A DNA stretch of 64,000 nucleotides from Megaustenia siamemsis (Eukaryota > Mollusca > Gastropoda > Stylommatophora > Ariophantidae), in contig JAVIAB010000159.1 of assembly GCA_032433765.1 (NCBI GenBank), positions 496,001 through 560,000 on the forward strand, given 5' to 3'. The notes below the pieces were generated by a model. The model ran no database searches and was not told the DNA's origin. It saw only the letters and a list, made by a program, of their open reading frames with translations. Position 1 is the first letter of the stretch. Each line of letters begins with the position of its first letter. A program made the position numbers and the translations under genes. Of this stretch, positions 19,778 to 31,800 are shown one piece after another.

Positions 19778-22588
19778 TCAATCTGTCTTCTCCAAGAATT
19801 CCTTGGTCTTCCTCTTTGTCTTTTCCCCTGGGGATTCCAAAAAAAGGGCCTGTTGTGTAATACTCTCAGTTGGTTTCCGTAGTGTGTGTCCTATCCATCG
19901 CCATCGTCTTCGCTGTATTTCTCTATCCACTGGTATTTGACCGGTACATTTCCATAATTCCACGTTTGTGACTTTGTCCTGCCATTTCCATCCCTTTATT
20001 CTGCGCAAGCATCCATTAATGAAAGTCTGTACCTTCGTGATTGTCAATTTTGTTATTCTCCATGTTTCACAGCCATATAATAGAACCGACTTAACATTGG
20101 AGTTGAAAATTTGTATTTTTGTATTTAGCCTAATTTCTTTGGATTTCCATATGTTTCCCAGTGCAATGAAAGCTCCTCTTGCTTTTGATATCCTTATTTT
20201 GGTATCGTTTTCTGTTCCTCCCTCTTTATCTATATTACTGCCCAGATATATATAAGATTGTACGTCTAGTAGAGGTATTTCTCCTAGTTTTATTTGGTTA
20301 TTGCCAACTGCATTAATTCTCATAATGTTGGTCTTATCTCTATTAATCTTTAGTCCTAGCTGTTGTGATCTCTCATCTAATATACTCATTTTATCTTGCA
20401 TCTGTTGGTGGCTGTGTGATAGGAGAGCTATGTCATCAGCAAAGTCTAAATCATCAAGTTGTTTGGTCAGTGACCACTGGATCCCATTTCTGTTGTTTTG
20501 AGTTATTTTCATAATCCAATCTATGGCCAGTAGAAAGAGAAATGGAGACAGAAGGCATCCTTGCCTTACTCCTGTTCTTATTTCAAATGCTTCTGTAAGC
20601 TGTCCTTCATGCACCACACTACATTTTGTTCCTTCATACATTGTTTTTATCAGGTTAATAAACTTTATGGGGATTCCATAATGACTCAGCAACTTCCAAA
20701 GCATTCTTCTGTCTAAACTATCAAATGCCTTTTCGTAATCTATGAATCCAATATAAAGTGGGGATTTTAGTTCTAAACTTTGTTCAACTATTATACGTAG
20801 AGTAGTTATTTGATCAGCACATGATCTGTTCTTCCTAAAACCTGCTTGTTCATCTCTCAAGTGTTTCTCTATAGCCTCTTTTAGTCTCTCCAGAATGATT
20901 CTGCCTAATATTTTTCCTGGCACTGATAGTAGCATAATTCCCCTATAATTTGTGCACTCCTGTAAACTTCCTTTCTTTGGTAGTTTGATCATATAACCTT
21001 CTCTCCAGTCTTTAGGTATTTCTTCCCTCTCCCAAATTTTATCCAATAGATTATGTAACATCTTGGTAGAGGTGATAATATCTGCTTTGATGGCTTCCGA
21101 AGGAATTTCATCTGGTCCTGTGGCTTTACCATCTTTTAACAGTTTGATGGCTTTCATTATTTCTTCTTTGCTTGGTTTTCCGCAGTTAACGTGTAATTCT
21201 TCTTCTGCTGGTAGTATATCTGGAGGATTATTTGAGCCAGGTCTGTTCAAAAGTTCTTCAAAGTGCTCCTTCCAACTCTCCATTTGTTCCTTTATATTAC
21301 TAAGCAGATTTCCTTTCTTATCTTTGATAAAGGCGTTGATCTGTTTGTATTTTCTACCTAATTTCTTTGTGCTGTTGTACAGTTCTTTCATATTCCCTTT
21401 ATTTGCTGCTTCTTCTGCCTCTTTAGCTAATTCATCTATATATTTCCTCTTATCCCTTTTAATGCATCTTCTCACTTCTTTGTTCACCTCTGTGTAAGCT
21501 TCCTGTGTCTTGGCTTTATTACTTCTTGTTTTGCTTTTATTTATGTCTGCTTTCTTGTTCTTCCTTTCTTTAATTTTATCCAGGGTCTCTGCTGTCATCC
21601 ATGCCTTATTCTGGCGTTCTCTTTTCCCCAGTGTTTCTTCGCATGTCTCTTTCCATATATTTTTTACCTGTTTCCAATGATCTTCTATATTTATTGTATT
21701 TTCTAGTTGTTGGAGGACTTGGTATTTGTTTGATATTGTGACTGCGAATTTATCTTTAATTCCTTGTTCTTTAAGAAACCCTACATTGAAATACGTTCTG
21801 CCCTTATTCGTTGTAGTATATCTTTTTAATTTAATTTTAAGTTTGGCTAACAGCAGATGATGATCAGAAGCTATATCTGCCCCTCTATATACTTTTACAT
21901 CCTGTAAGGATGACTTAAACTTATTATTAATACATATGTGATCAATTTGATTTTCCGTTCTATGATCTGGTGACACCCATGTAGCTTTGTGTATTCTTTT
22001 ATGTTGGAATATTGTTCCTCCTAGGCTCATTTGATTAAGGGCGCAGAAATTCACAAATATCTCTCCATTCTCGTTTATATCTCCAAGTCCATGTTTTCCC
22101 ATAATCTCTTCAAAGCCTCTGTTGTCTGATCCTACCTTAGCATTTAGGTCTCCCATCAAGATTATAATATCCTTGGCTCGTCTTGCATCCATCTGGCATT
22201 GTAGCTGTTTATAAAAATCATCTTTAACTGAGTCATCTTTATCGTTGGTTGGTGCATAGCATTGTATAATGTGTAATTTTATTTTGTTTTTGGTTGTTCT
22301 AAATGTTGCTCTCACCAGTCTTGGTCCCACTGCCTCCCATTCTATTAGTGTCTTCTGTGCATTCTTTGATAGCATTATAGCTACCCCTTCGCTATGTTGT
22401 GCTCCTGGTTCCTGGTGTCCTGATGATAAAATCATCTCCCCTGTATTCAATTTTATTCTCTCCGCTCCCAGCCATCTTGTTTCACACATTCCCAGAATAT
22501 CTATCTTGTAGTTGTTCATTTCTGCTGCCACTTGTGCCGCTTTTCCCTGTTCGTTAAGGGTACGAACATTCCAGGTGCCAATTCTGGA
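19778..22588 (-). CDS. RTE ORF2: endonuclease and reverse transcriptase
   Basis: The frame is open from a TAA at 22,591-22,589 to a TGA at 19,780-19,778. It nicks target DNA and copies the element RNA at the nick. I number from the GTG at 22,531. Endonuclease motifs: TWNVRTL just upstream of that codon, CETRW at 16-20, GDLNAKVG at 127-134 and SDHH at 222-225. RT motifs: GPDEIPSEA at 472-480, YRGIMLLSVPGK at 529-540, EQAGFRKNRS at 561-570, FIDYEKAFD at 596-604, GVRQGCLLSP at 654-663 and FADD at 697-700, all catalytic acids present. Because TWNVRTL lies before the first in-frame ATG (22,519), the natural start must be further upstream. The last 35 or so residues typical of the family continue in another frame after 19,778, so the 3' end has a frameshift. 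Confidence 0.92.
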   Translation of the reverse strand, partial: SRIGTWNVRTLNEQGKAAQVAAEMNNYKIDILGMCETRWLGAERIKLNTGEMILSSGHQEPGAQHSEGVAIMLSKNAQKTLIEWEAVGPRLVRATFRTTKNKIKLHIIQCYAPTNDKDDSVKDDFYKQLQCQMDARRAKDIIILMGDLNAKVGSDNRGFEEIMGKHGLGDINENGEIFVNFCALNQMSLGGTIFQHKRIHKATWVSPDHRTENQIDHICINNKFKSSLQDVKVYRGADIASDHHLLLAKLKIKLKRYTTTNKGRTYFNVGFLKEQGIKDKFAVTISNKYQVLQQLENTINIEDHWKQVKNIWKETCEETLGKRERQNKAWMTAETLDKIKERKNKKADINKSKTRSNKAKTQEAYTEVNKEVRRCIKRDKRKYIDELAKEAEEAANKGNMKELYNSTKKLGRKYKQINAFIKDKKGNLLSNIKEQMESWKEHFEELLNRPGSNNPPDILPAEEELHVNCGKPSKEEIMKAIKLLKDGKATGPDEIPSEAIKADIITSTKMLHNLLDKIWEREEIPKDWREGYMIKLPKKGSLQECTNYRGIMLLSVPGKILGRIILERLKEAIEKHLRDEQAGFRKNRSCADQITTLRIIVEQSLELKSPLYIGFIDYEKAFDSLDRRMLWKLLSHYGIPIKFINLIKTMYEGTKCSVVHEGQLTEAFEIRTGVRQGCLLSPFLFLLAIDWIMKITQNNRNGIQWSLTKQLDDLDFADDIALLSHSHQQMQDKMSILDERSQQLGLKINRDKTNIMRINAVGNNQIKLGEIPLLDVQSYIYLGSNIDKEGGTENDTKIRISKARGAFIALGNIWKSKEIRLNTKIQIFNSNVKSVLLYGCETWRITKLTITKVQTFINGCLRRIKGWKWQDKVTNVELWKCTGQIPVDREIQRRRWRWIGHTLRKPTESITQQALFLESPGEKTKRKTKEFLEKTD

Positions 22589-22816
22589 TTATTTCCTGGT
22601 AGACAAAGGGTGAGTCGGCAACCCGGACTCCTTATGGCTTTCTCCGGATTGCGTCATACGTCTCTTAGACAGAGAGCCCTTCTCTTTCCTGGTTGACGGA
22701 TTTACTTTTTCTCTCTTTGACTTGTTCATGTTTGTGAAGTTTTTTCGGCTTATTTTTTTACAGTATGGGATAGCCAGTCCCATGCCTAACCCTCCTTTCT
22801 CGCCTCTTACGAACAT
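22589..22816 (-). CDS. Upstream ORF in frame with RTE ORF2 (75 codons)
   Basis: A short basic ORF, rich in Lys, Arg and Ser, begins at an ATG at 22,816 and ends at the TAA that directly precedes the endonuclease ORF. It is in the same frame, so this one stop codon is all that separates the two. It could be the true N-terminus of ORF2 with a nonsense mutation, or a separate small first ORF of the kind seen in some RTE elements. No domain is recognisable. Confidence 0.5.
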   Translation of the reverse strand: MFVRGEKGGLGMGLAIPYCKKISRKNFTNMNKSKREKVNPSTRKEKGSLSKRRMTQSGESHKESGLPTHPLSTRK

Positions 22817-22875
22817 GCCTGGTAGGGTACAGCGCCGCTATTCTTTACTTCCCTTTCGGGCCCCGGCAGCGCACG

Positions 22876-25800
22876 GATCTATTAACAATGACCATGTAAT
22901 ATTTTTCTGATCTATTAACAATGGCCATGTAATATTTTCCTGATCTATTAACAATGGCCATGTAATATTTTCCTGATCTATTAACAATGCCCATGTAATA
23001 TTTTCATGATCTATTAACAATGCCCATGTAATATTTTCATGATCTATTAACAATGCCCATGTAATATTTTCATGATCTATTAACAATGCCCATGTAATAT
23101 TTTCCTGATCTAATAACAAATGCCATATAATATTTTCATGATCTATTAACAATTCCCATGTAATGTTTTCATGATCTATTAACAATGCCCATGTAATATT
23201 TTCCTGATCTATTAACAATGCCCATGTAATATTTTCCTGATCTATTAACAATGCCCATGTAATAATTTCATGATCTATTAACAATGGCCATGTAATAATT
23301 TCCTGATCTATTAACAATGGCCATGTAATATTTTCCTGATCTATTAACAATGGCCATGTAATATTTTCCTGATCTATTAACAATGGCCATGTAATATTTT
23401 CATGATCTATTAACAATGGCCATGTAATAATTTCCTGATCTATTAACAATGCCCATGTAATATTTTCATGATCTATTAACAATGTCCATGTATTATTTTC
23501 CTGATCTATTAACAATGGCCATGTAATATTTTCCTGATCTATTAACAATGTCCATGTATTATTTTTCTGATCTATTAACAATGGCCATGTAATATTTTCC
23601 TGATCTATTAACAATGTCCTTGTAATATTTTCCTGATCTATTAACAATGCCCATGTAATGTTTTCATGATCTATTAACAATGACCATGTAATATTTTTCT
23701 GATCTATTCACAATGGCCATGTAATATTTTCCTGATCTATTAACAATGGCCATGTAATATTTTCCTGATCTATTAACAATGGCCATGTAATATTTTCCTG
23801 ATCTATTAACAATGGCCATGTAATATTTTCATGATCTATTAACAATGGCCATGTAATATTTTCCTGATCTATTAACAATGGCCATGTAATATTTTCATGG
23901 TCTATTAACAATGGCCATGTAATAATTTCATGATCTATTAACAATGCCCATGTAATAATTTCAAGATCTATTAACAATGACCATGTAATATTTTCCTGAT
24001 CTATTTACAATGACCATGTAATATTTTCCTGATCTACTAACAATGGCCATGTAATAATTTTTGAATCTATTAACAATTGCCATGTAATAATTTCCTGATC
24101 TATTAACAATGGCGATGCAATGTTTTCCTGATCTATTAACAATGACCATGTAATATTTTCCTGATCTATTAACAATGCCCATGTAATATTTTCCTGATCT
24201 ATTAACAATGGCCATGTAATATTTTACTGATCTATTAACAATGCCCATGTAATATTTTCATGATCTATTAACAATGCCCATGTAATATTTTCATGATCTA
24301 TTAACAATGCCCATGTAATATTTTCATGATCTATTAACAATGCCCATGTAATATTTTCCTGATCTAATAACAAATGCCATGTAATATTTTCATGATCTAT
24401 TAACAATGCCCATGTAATGTTTTCATGATCTATTAACAATGCCCATGTAATATTTTCCTGATCTATTAACAATGCCCATGTAATATTTTCCTGATCTATT
24501 AACAATACCCATGTAATAATTTCATGATCTATTAACAATGGCCATGTAATAATTTCCTGATCTATTAACAATGGCCATGTAATATTTTCCTGATCTATTA
24601 ACCATGCCCATGTAATATTTTCCTGATCTATTAACAATGCCCATGTAATGTTTTCATGATCTATTAACAATGGCCATGTAATGTTTTCATGATCTATTAA
24701 CAATGGCCATGTAATATTTTCCTGATCTATTAACAATGGCCATGTAATGTTTTCATGATCTATTAACAATGGCCATGTAATGTTTTCATGATCTATTAAC
24801 AATGCCCATGTAATAATTTCATGATCTTTTAACAATGGCCATATAATATTTTCCTGATCTATTAACAATGGCCATGTAATATTTTCCTGATCTATTAACA
24901 ATGTCCATGTATTATTTTTCTGATCTATTAACAATGGCCATGTAATATTTTCCTGATCTATTAACAATGTCCATGTAATATTTTCCTGATCTATTAACAA
25001 TGCCCATGTAATGTTTCCATAGATCTATTAACAATGACCATGTAATATTTTTCTGATCTATTAACAATGGCCATGTAATATTTTCCTGATCTATTAACAA
25101 TGGCCATGTAATATTTTCCTGATCTATTAACAATGGCCATGTAATATTTTCCTGATCTATTAACAATGGCCATGTAATATTTTCATGATCTATTAACAAT
25201 GCCCATGTAATATTTTCCTGATCTATTAACAATGGTCATGTAATATTTTCATGATCTATTAACAATGCCCATGTAATATTTTCCTGATCTATTAACAATG
25301 GCCATGTAATATTTTCATGGTCTATTAACAATGGCCATGTAATAATTTCATGATCTATTAACAATGCCCATGTAATAATTTCAAGATCTATTAACAATGA
25401 CCATGTAATATTTTCCTGATCTATTTACAATGACCATGTAATATTTTCCTGATCTACTAACAATGGCCATGTAATAATTTTTGAATCTATTAACAATGGC
25501 CATGTAATAATTTCCTGATCTATTAACAATGGAGATGCAATGTTTTCCTGATCTATTAACAATGACCATGTAATTTTTTCCTGATCTATTAACAATGCCC
25601 ATGTAATATTTTCCTGATCTATTAACAATGGCCATGTAATAATTTCATGATCTGTTAACAATGGCCATGTAATATTTTCATGATCTATTAACAATGGCCA
25701 TGTAATATTTTCCTGATCTATTAACAATGACCATGTAATAATTTTCTGATCTATGAACAAAGACCATGTAATAATTTCATGATCTATTAACAATGGCCAT

Positions 25801-28800
25801 GTAATAATTTCATGATCTATTAACAATGGCCATGTAATGTTTTCTTGATCTATTAACAATGGCCATGTAATATTTTACTGATCTATTAACAAAGGCCATG
25901 TAATATTTTCATGATCTTTTAACAATGCCCATGTAATAATTTCCTGGTCTATTAACAATGGCCGTGTAATAATTTCCTGATCTATTAACAATGCCCATGT
26001 AATAATTTCATGATCTATTAACAATGGCCATGTAATGTTTTCTTGATCTATTAACAATTGCCATGTAATATTTTCCTGATCTATTAACAATGGCCATGTA
26101 ATAATTTCCTGATCTATTAACAATGCCCATGTAATATTTTCATGATCTATTAACAATGGCCATGTACAAATTTCCTGATCTATTAACAATGGCCATGTAA
26201 TAATTTCATGATCTATTAACAATTGCCATGTAATGTTTTCATGATCTATTAACAATGCCCATGTAATATTTTCATGATCTATTAACAATGCCCATGTAAT
26301 ATTTTCCTGATCTTTTAACAATGGCCGTAAAATATTTTCATGATCTATTAACAATTGCCATGTAATAATTTCATGATCTATTAACAATGCCCATGTAATA
26401 TTTTCATGATCTATTAACAATGCGCATGTAATATTTTCCTGATCTAATAACAAATGCCATGTAATATTTTCATGATCTATTAACAATGCCCATGTAATAT
26501 TTTACTGATCTATTAACAATGCCCATGTAATATTTTCATGATCTATTAACATTGCCCATGTAATATTTTCATGATCTATTAACAATGCCCATGTAATATT
26601 TTCATAGTCTATTAACAATGGCCATGTAATAATTTCATGATCTATTAACAATGCCCATGTAATAATTTCAAGATCTATTAACAATGGCCATGTAATGTTT
26701 TCATGATCTATTAACAATGCCCATGTAATAATTTCATGATCTTTTAACAATGGCCATATAATATTTTCCTGATCTATTAACAATGCCCTTGTAATAATTT
26801 CATGATCTATTAACAATGGCCATGTAATAATTTCCTGATCTATTAACAATGGCCATGTAATAATTTCCTGATCTATTAACAATGGCGATGCAATGTTTTC
26901 TTGATCTATTAACAATGACCATGTAATGTTTTCCTGATCTATTAACAATAGCCATGTAATAATTTCATGATCTGTTAACAATGGCCATGTAATATTTTCA
27001 TGATCTATTAACAATAGCCATGTAATATTTTCCTGATCTATTAACAATGGCCATGTACTAATTTCATGATCTATTAACAATAGCCATGTAATAATTTCAT
27101 GATCTGTTAACAATGGCCATGTAATATTTTCATGATCTATTAACAATGGCCATGTAATATTTTCCTGATCTATTAACAATGGCCATGTAATGTTTTCATG
27201 ATCTATTAACAATGGCCATGTAATAATTTCCTGATCTATTAACAATGGCCATGTAATAAATTCATGATCTATTAACAATGGCCATGTAATGTTTTCTTGA
27301 TCTATTAACAATAGCCATGTAATAATTTCCTGATCTATTAACAATGGCCATGTAATGATTTCCTAATCTATTAACAATGGCCATGTAATATTTTACTGAT
27401 CTATTAACAATGGCCATGTAATATTTTCATGATCTATTAACAATGCCCATGTAATAATTTCCTGGTCTATTAACAATGGCCATGTACTAATTTTCTGATC
27501 TATTAACAATGCCCATGTAATAATTTCATGATCTATTAACAATGGCCATGTAATATTTTCCTGATCTATTAACAATGGCCATGTAAAAATTTCCTGATCT
27601 ATTAACAATGGCCATGTAATAATTTCATGATCTATTAACAATGGCCATGTAATAATTTCTGATCTATTAACAATGACCATGTAATAATTTCCTGATCTAT
27701 TTACAATGCCCATGTAATATTTTCATGATCTATTAACAATGCCCATGTAATATTTTCCTGATCTAATAACAAATGAAATGTAATATTTTCATGATCTATT
27801 AACAATGCCCATGTAATATTTTCCTGATCTATTAACAATGCCCATGTAATAATTTCATGATCTATTAACAATGGCCATGTAATAATTTCATGATCTACTA
27901 ACAATGGCCATGTAATATTTTCCTGATCTATTAACCATGCCCATGTAATATTTTCCTGATCTATTAACAATGCCCATGTAATGTTTTCATGATCTATTAA
28001 CAATGGCCATGTAATGTTTTCCTGATCTATTAACAATGGCCATGTAATATTTTCCTGATCTATTAACAATGGCCATGTAATATTTTCATGATCTATTAAC
28101 AATGGCCATGTAATGTTTTCATGATCTATTAACAATGCCCATGTAATAATTTCATGATCTTTTAACAATGGCCATATAATATTTTCCTGATCTATTAACA
28201 ATGCCCTTGTAATAATTTCATGATCTATTAACAATGGCCATGTAATAATTTCCTGATCTATTAACAATGGCCATGTACTAATTTCATGATCTATTAACAA
28301 TGGCCATGTAATAATTTCATGATCTATTAACAATGGCCATGTAATGTTTTCTTGATCTATTAACAATAGCCATGTAATAATTTCCTGATCTATTAACAAT
28401 GGCCATGTAATGATTTCCTAATCTATTAACAATGGTCATGTAATATTTTACTGATCTATTAACAATGGCCATGTAATATTTTCATGATCTTTTAACAATG
28501 CCCATGTAATAATTTCCTGGTCTATTAACAATGGCCGTGTAATAATTTCCTGATCTATTAACAATGCCCAAGTAATAATTTCATGATCTATTAACAATGG
28601 CCATGTAATGTATTCTTGATCTATTAATAATTGCCATGTAATATTTTCCTGATCTATTAACAATGGCCATGTAATAATTTCCTGATCTATTAACAATGCC
28701 CATGTAATAATTTCATTATCTATTAACAATGGCCATGTACAAATTTCCTGATCTATTAACAATGTCCATGTAATAATTTCATGATCTATTAACATTGGCC

Positions 28801-31800
28801 ATGTAATGTTTTCATGATCTATTAACAATGCCCATGTAATATTTTCATGATCTATTAACAATGCCCATGTAATATTTTCCTGATCTTTTAACAATGGCCG
28901 TAAAATATTTTCATGATCTATTAACAATTGCCATGTAATAATTTCATGATCTATTAACAATGCCCATGTAATATTTTCATGATCTATTAACAATGCCCAT
29001 GTAATATTTTCCTGATCTAATAACAAATGCCATGTAATATTTTCATGATCTATTAACAATGCCCATGTAATAATTTTATGATCTATTAACAATGGCCATG
29101 TAATATTTTCATGATCTATTAACAATGCCCATGTAATGTTTTCATGATCTATTAACAATGGCCATGTAATGTTTTCATGATCTATTAACAATGACCATGT
29201 AATATTTTCCTGATCTATTAACCATGCCCATGTAATATTTTCCTGATCTATTAACAATGCCCATGTAATGTTTTCATGATCTATTAACAATGGCCATGTA
29301 ATGTTTTCATGATCTATTAACAATGGCCATGTAATATTTTCCTGATCTATTAACAATGGCCATGTAATGTTTTCATGATCTATTAACAATGGCCATGTAA
29401 TGTTTTCATGATCTATTAACAATGCCCATGTAATAATTTCATGATCTTTTAACAATGGCCATATAATATTTTCCTGATCTATTAACAATGCCCTTGAAAT
29501 AATTTCATGATCTATTAACAATGGCCATGTAATAATTTCCTGATCTATTAACAATGGCCATGTAATAATTTCATGATCTATTAACAATGGCCATGTAATA
29601 ATTTCATGATCTATTAACAATGGCCATGTAATGTTTTCTTGATCTATTAACAATAGCCATGTAATAATTTCCTGATCTATTAACAATGGCCATGTAATGA
29701 TTTCCTAATCTATTAACAATGGCCATGTAATATTTTACTGATCTATTAACAATGGCCATGTAATATTTTCATGATCTTTTAACAATGCCCATGTAATAAT
29801 TTCCTGATCTATTAACAATGGCCATGTAATAATTTCCTGATCTATTAACAATGCCCATGTAATAATTTCATGATCTATTAACAATGCCATGTAATGTTTC
29901 TGATCTATTAACAATTGCCATGTAATATTTTCCTGATCTATTAACAATGGCCATGTAATAATTTCCTGATCTATTAACAATGCCCATGTAATATTTTCAT
30001 GATCTATTAACAATGGCCATGTACAAATTTCCTGATCTATTAACAATGGCCATGTAATAATTTCATGATCTATTAACAATGGCCATGTAATGTTTTCATG
30101 ATCTATTAACAATGCCCATGTAATATTTTCATGATCTATTAACAATGCCCATGTAATATTTTCCTGATCTTTTAACAATGGCCGTAAAATATTTTCATGA
30201 TCTATTAACAATTGCCATGTAATAATTTCATGATCTATTAACAATGCCCATGTAATATTTTCATGATCTATTAACAATGCCCATGTAATATTTTCCTGAT
30301 CTATTAACAATGCCATGTAATATTTTCATGATCTATTAACAATGGCCATGTAATGTTTTCATGATCTATTAACAATGGCCATGTAATGTTTTCATGATCT
30401 ATTAACAATGCCCATGTAATAATTTCATGATCTTTTAACAATGGCCATGTAATATTTTCCTGATCTATTAACAATGGCCATGTAATATTTTCCTGATCTA
30501 TTAACAATGTCCATGTATTATTTTTCTGATCTATTAACAATGGCCATGTAATATTTTCCTGATCTATTAACAATGTCCATGTAATATTTTCCTGATCTAT
30601 TAACAATGCCCATGTAATGTTTTCATGATCTATTAACAATGACCATGTAATATTTTTCTGATCTATTAACAATGGCCATGTAATATTTTCCTGATCTATT
30701 AACAATGGCCATGTAATATTTTCCTGATCTATTAACAATGGCCATGTAATATTTTCATGATCTATTAACAATGGCCATGTAATATTTTCATGATCTATTA
30801 ACAATGCCCATGTAATATTTTCCTGATCTATTAACAATGGCCATGTAATATTTTCATGATCTATTAACAATGCCCATGTAATATTTTCCTGATCTATTAA
30901 CAATGGCCATGTAATATTTTCATGATCTATTAACAATGGCCATGTAATAATTTCATGATCTATTAACAATGCCCATGTAATAATTTCAAGATCTATTAAC
31001 AATGACCATGTAATATTTTCCTGATCTATTACAATGACCATGTAATATTTTCCTGATCTATTAACAATGGCCATGTAATAATTTTGATCTATTAACAATG
31101 GCCATGTAATAATTTCCTGATCTATTAACAATGGCCATGTAATGTTTTCCTGATCTATTAACAATGACCATGTAATATTTTCCTGATCTATTAACAATGC
31201 CCATGTAATATTTTCCTGATCTATTAACAATGGCCATGTAATAATTTCATGATCTGTTAACAATGGCCATGTAATATTTTCATGATCTATTAACAATGAC
31301 CATGTAATAATTTTCTGATCTATTAACAAAGACCATGTAATAATTTCATGATCTATTAACAATGGCCATGTAATAATTTCATGATCTATTAACAATGGCC
31401 ATGTAATGTTTTCTTGATCTATTAACAATGGCCATGTAATATTTTACTGATCTATTAACAATGGCCATGTAATATTTTCATGATCTATTAACAATGGCCA
31501 TGTAATAATTTCATGATCTATTAACAATGCCCATGTAATAATTTCAAGATCTATTAACAATGACCATGTAATATTTTCCTGATCTATTTACAATGACCAT
31601 GTAATATTTTCCTGATCTACTAACAATGGCCATGTAATAATTTTTGAATCTATTAACAATGGCCATGTAATAATTTCCTGATCTATTAACAATGGCCATG
31701 TAATGTTTTCCTGATCTATTAACAATGACCATGTAATATTTTCCTGATCTATTAACAATGCCCATGTAATATTTTCCTGATCTATTAACAATGGCCATGT

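Larger units (their letters stand above)
19656..22875 (-). mobile_element. RTE-type non-LTR retrotransposon, nearly full length
   Basis: This is a 3.2-kb element on the minus strand, inserted in array C close to its left edge. It contains one long ORF with an apurinic-type endonuclease followed by reverse transcriptase, the RTE architecture, with no RNase H. The array sequence GATCTATTAACAAT flanks it on both sides (19,642-19,655 and 22,876-22,889). This fits a target-site duplication of up to 14 bp, though the repeat itself makes the exact length ambiguous. The 3' end is a short GTAGAAGAAG-like tail and not poly(A), as is usual for RTE elements. The first 300 bases (22,589-22,875) hold a short upstream ORF. 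Confidence 0.9.

Noticed and set aside
20301..22511. Plus-strand ORFs inside the RTE and PLE (for example 21,063-21,497 and 8,331-8,513)
   Set aside because: They are antisense shadows of the minus-strand endonuclease, reverse transcriptase and GIY-YIG frames, with no recognisable motif of their own.
22519..22531. GTG at 22,531 or ATG at 22,519 as the true start of RTE ORF2
   Set aside because: The conserved endonuclease start TWNVRTL lies upstream of both in the same frame, so starting there would remove a needed motif.
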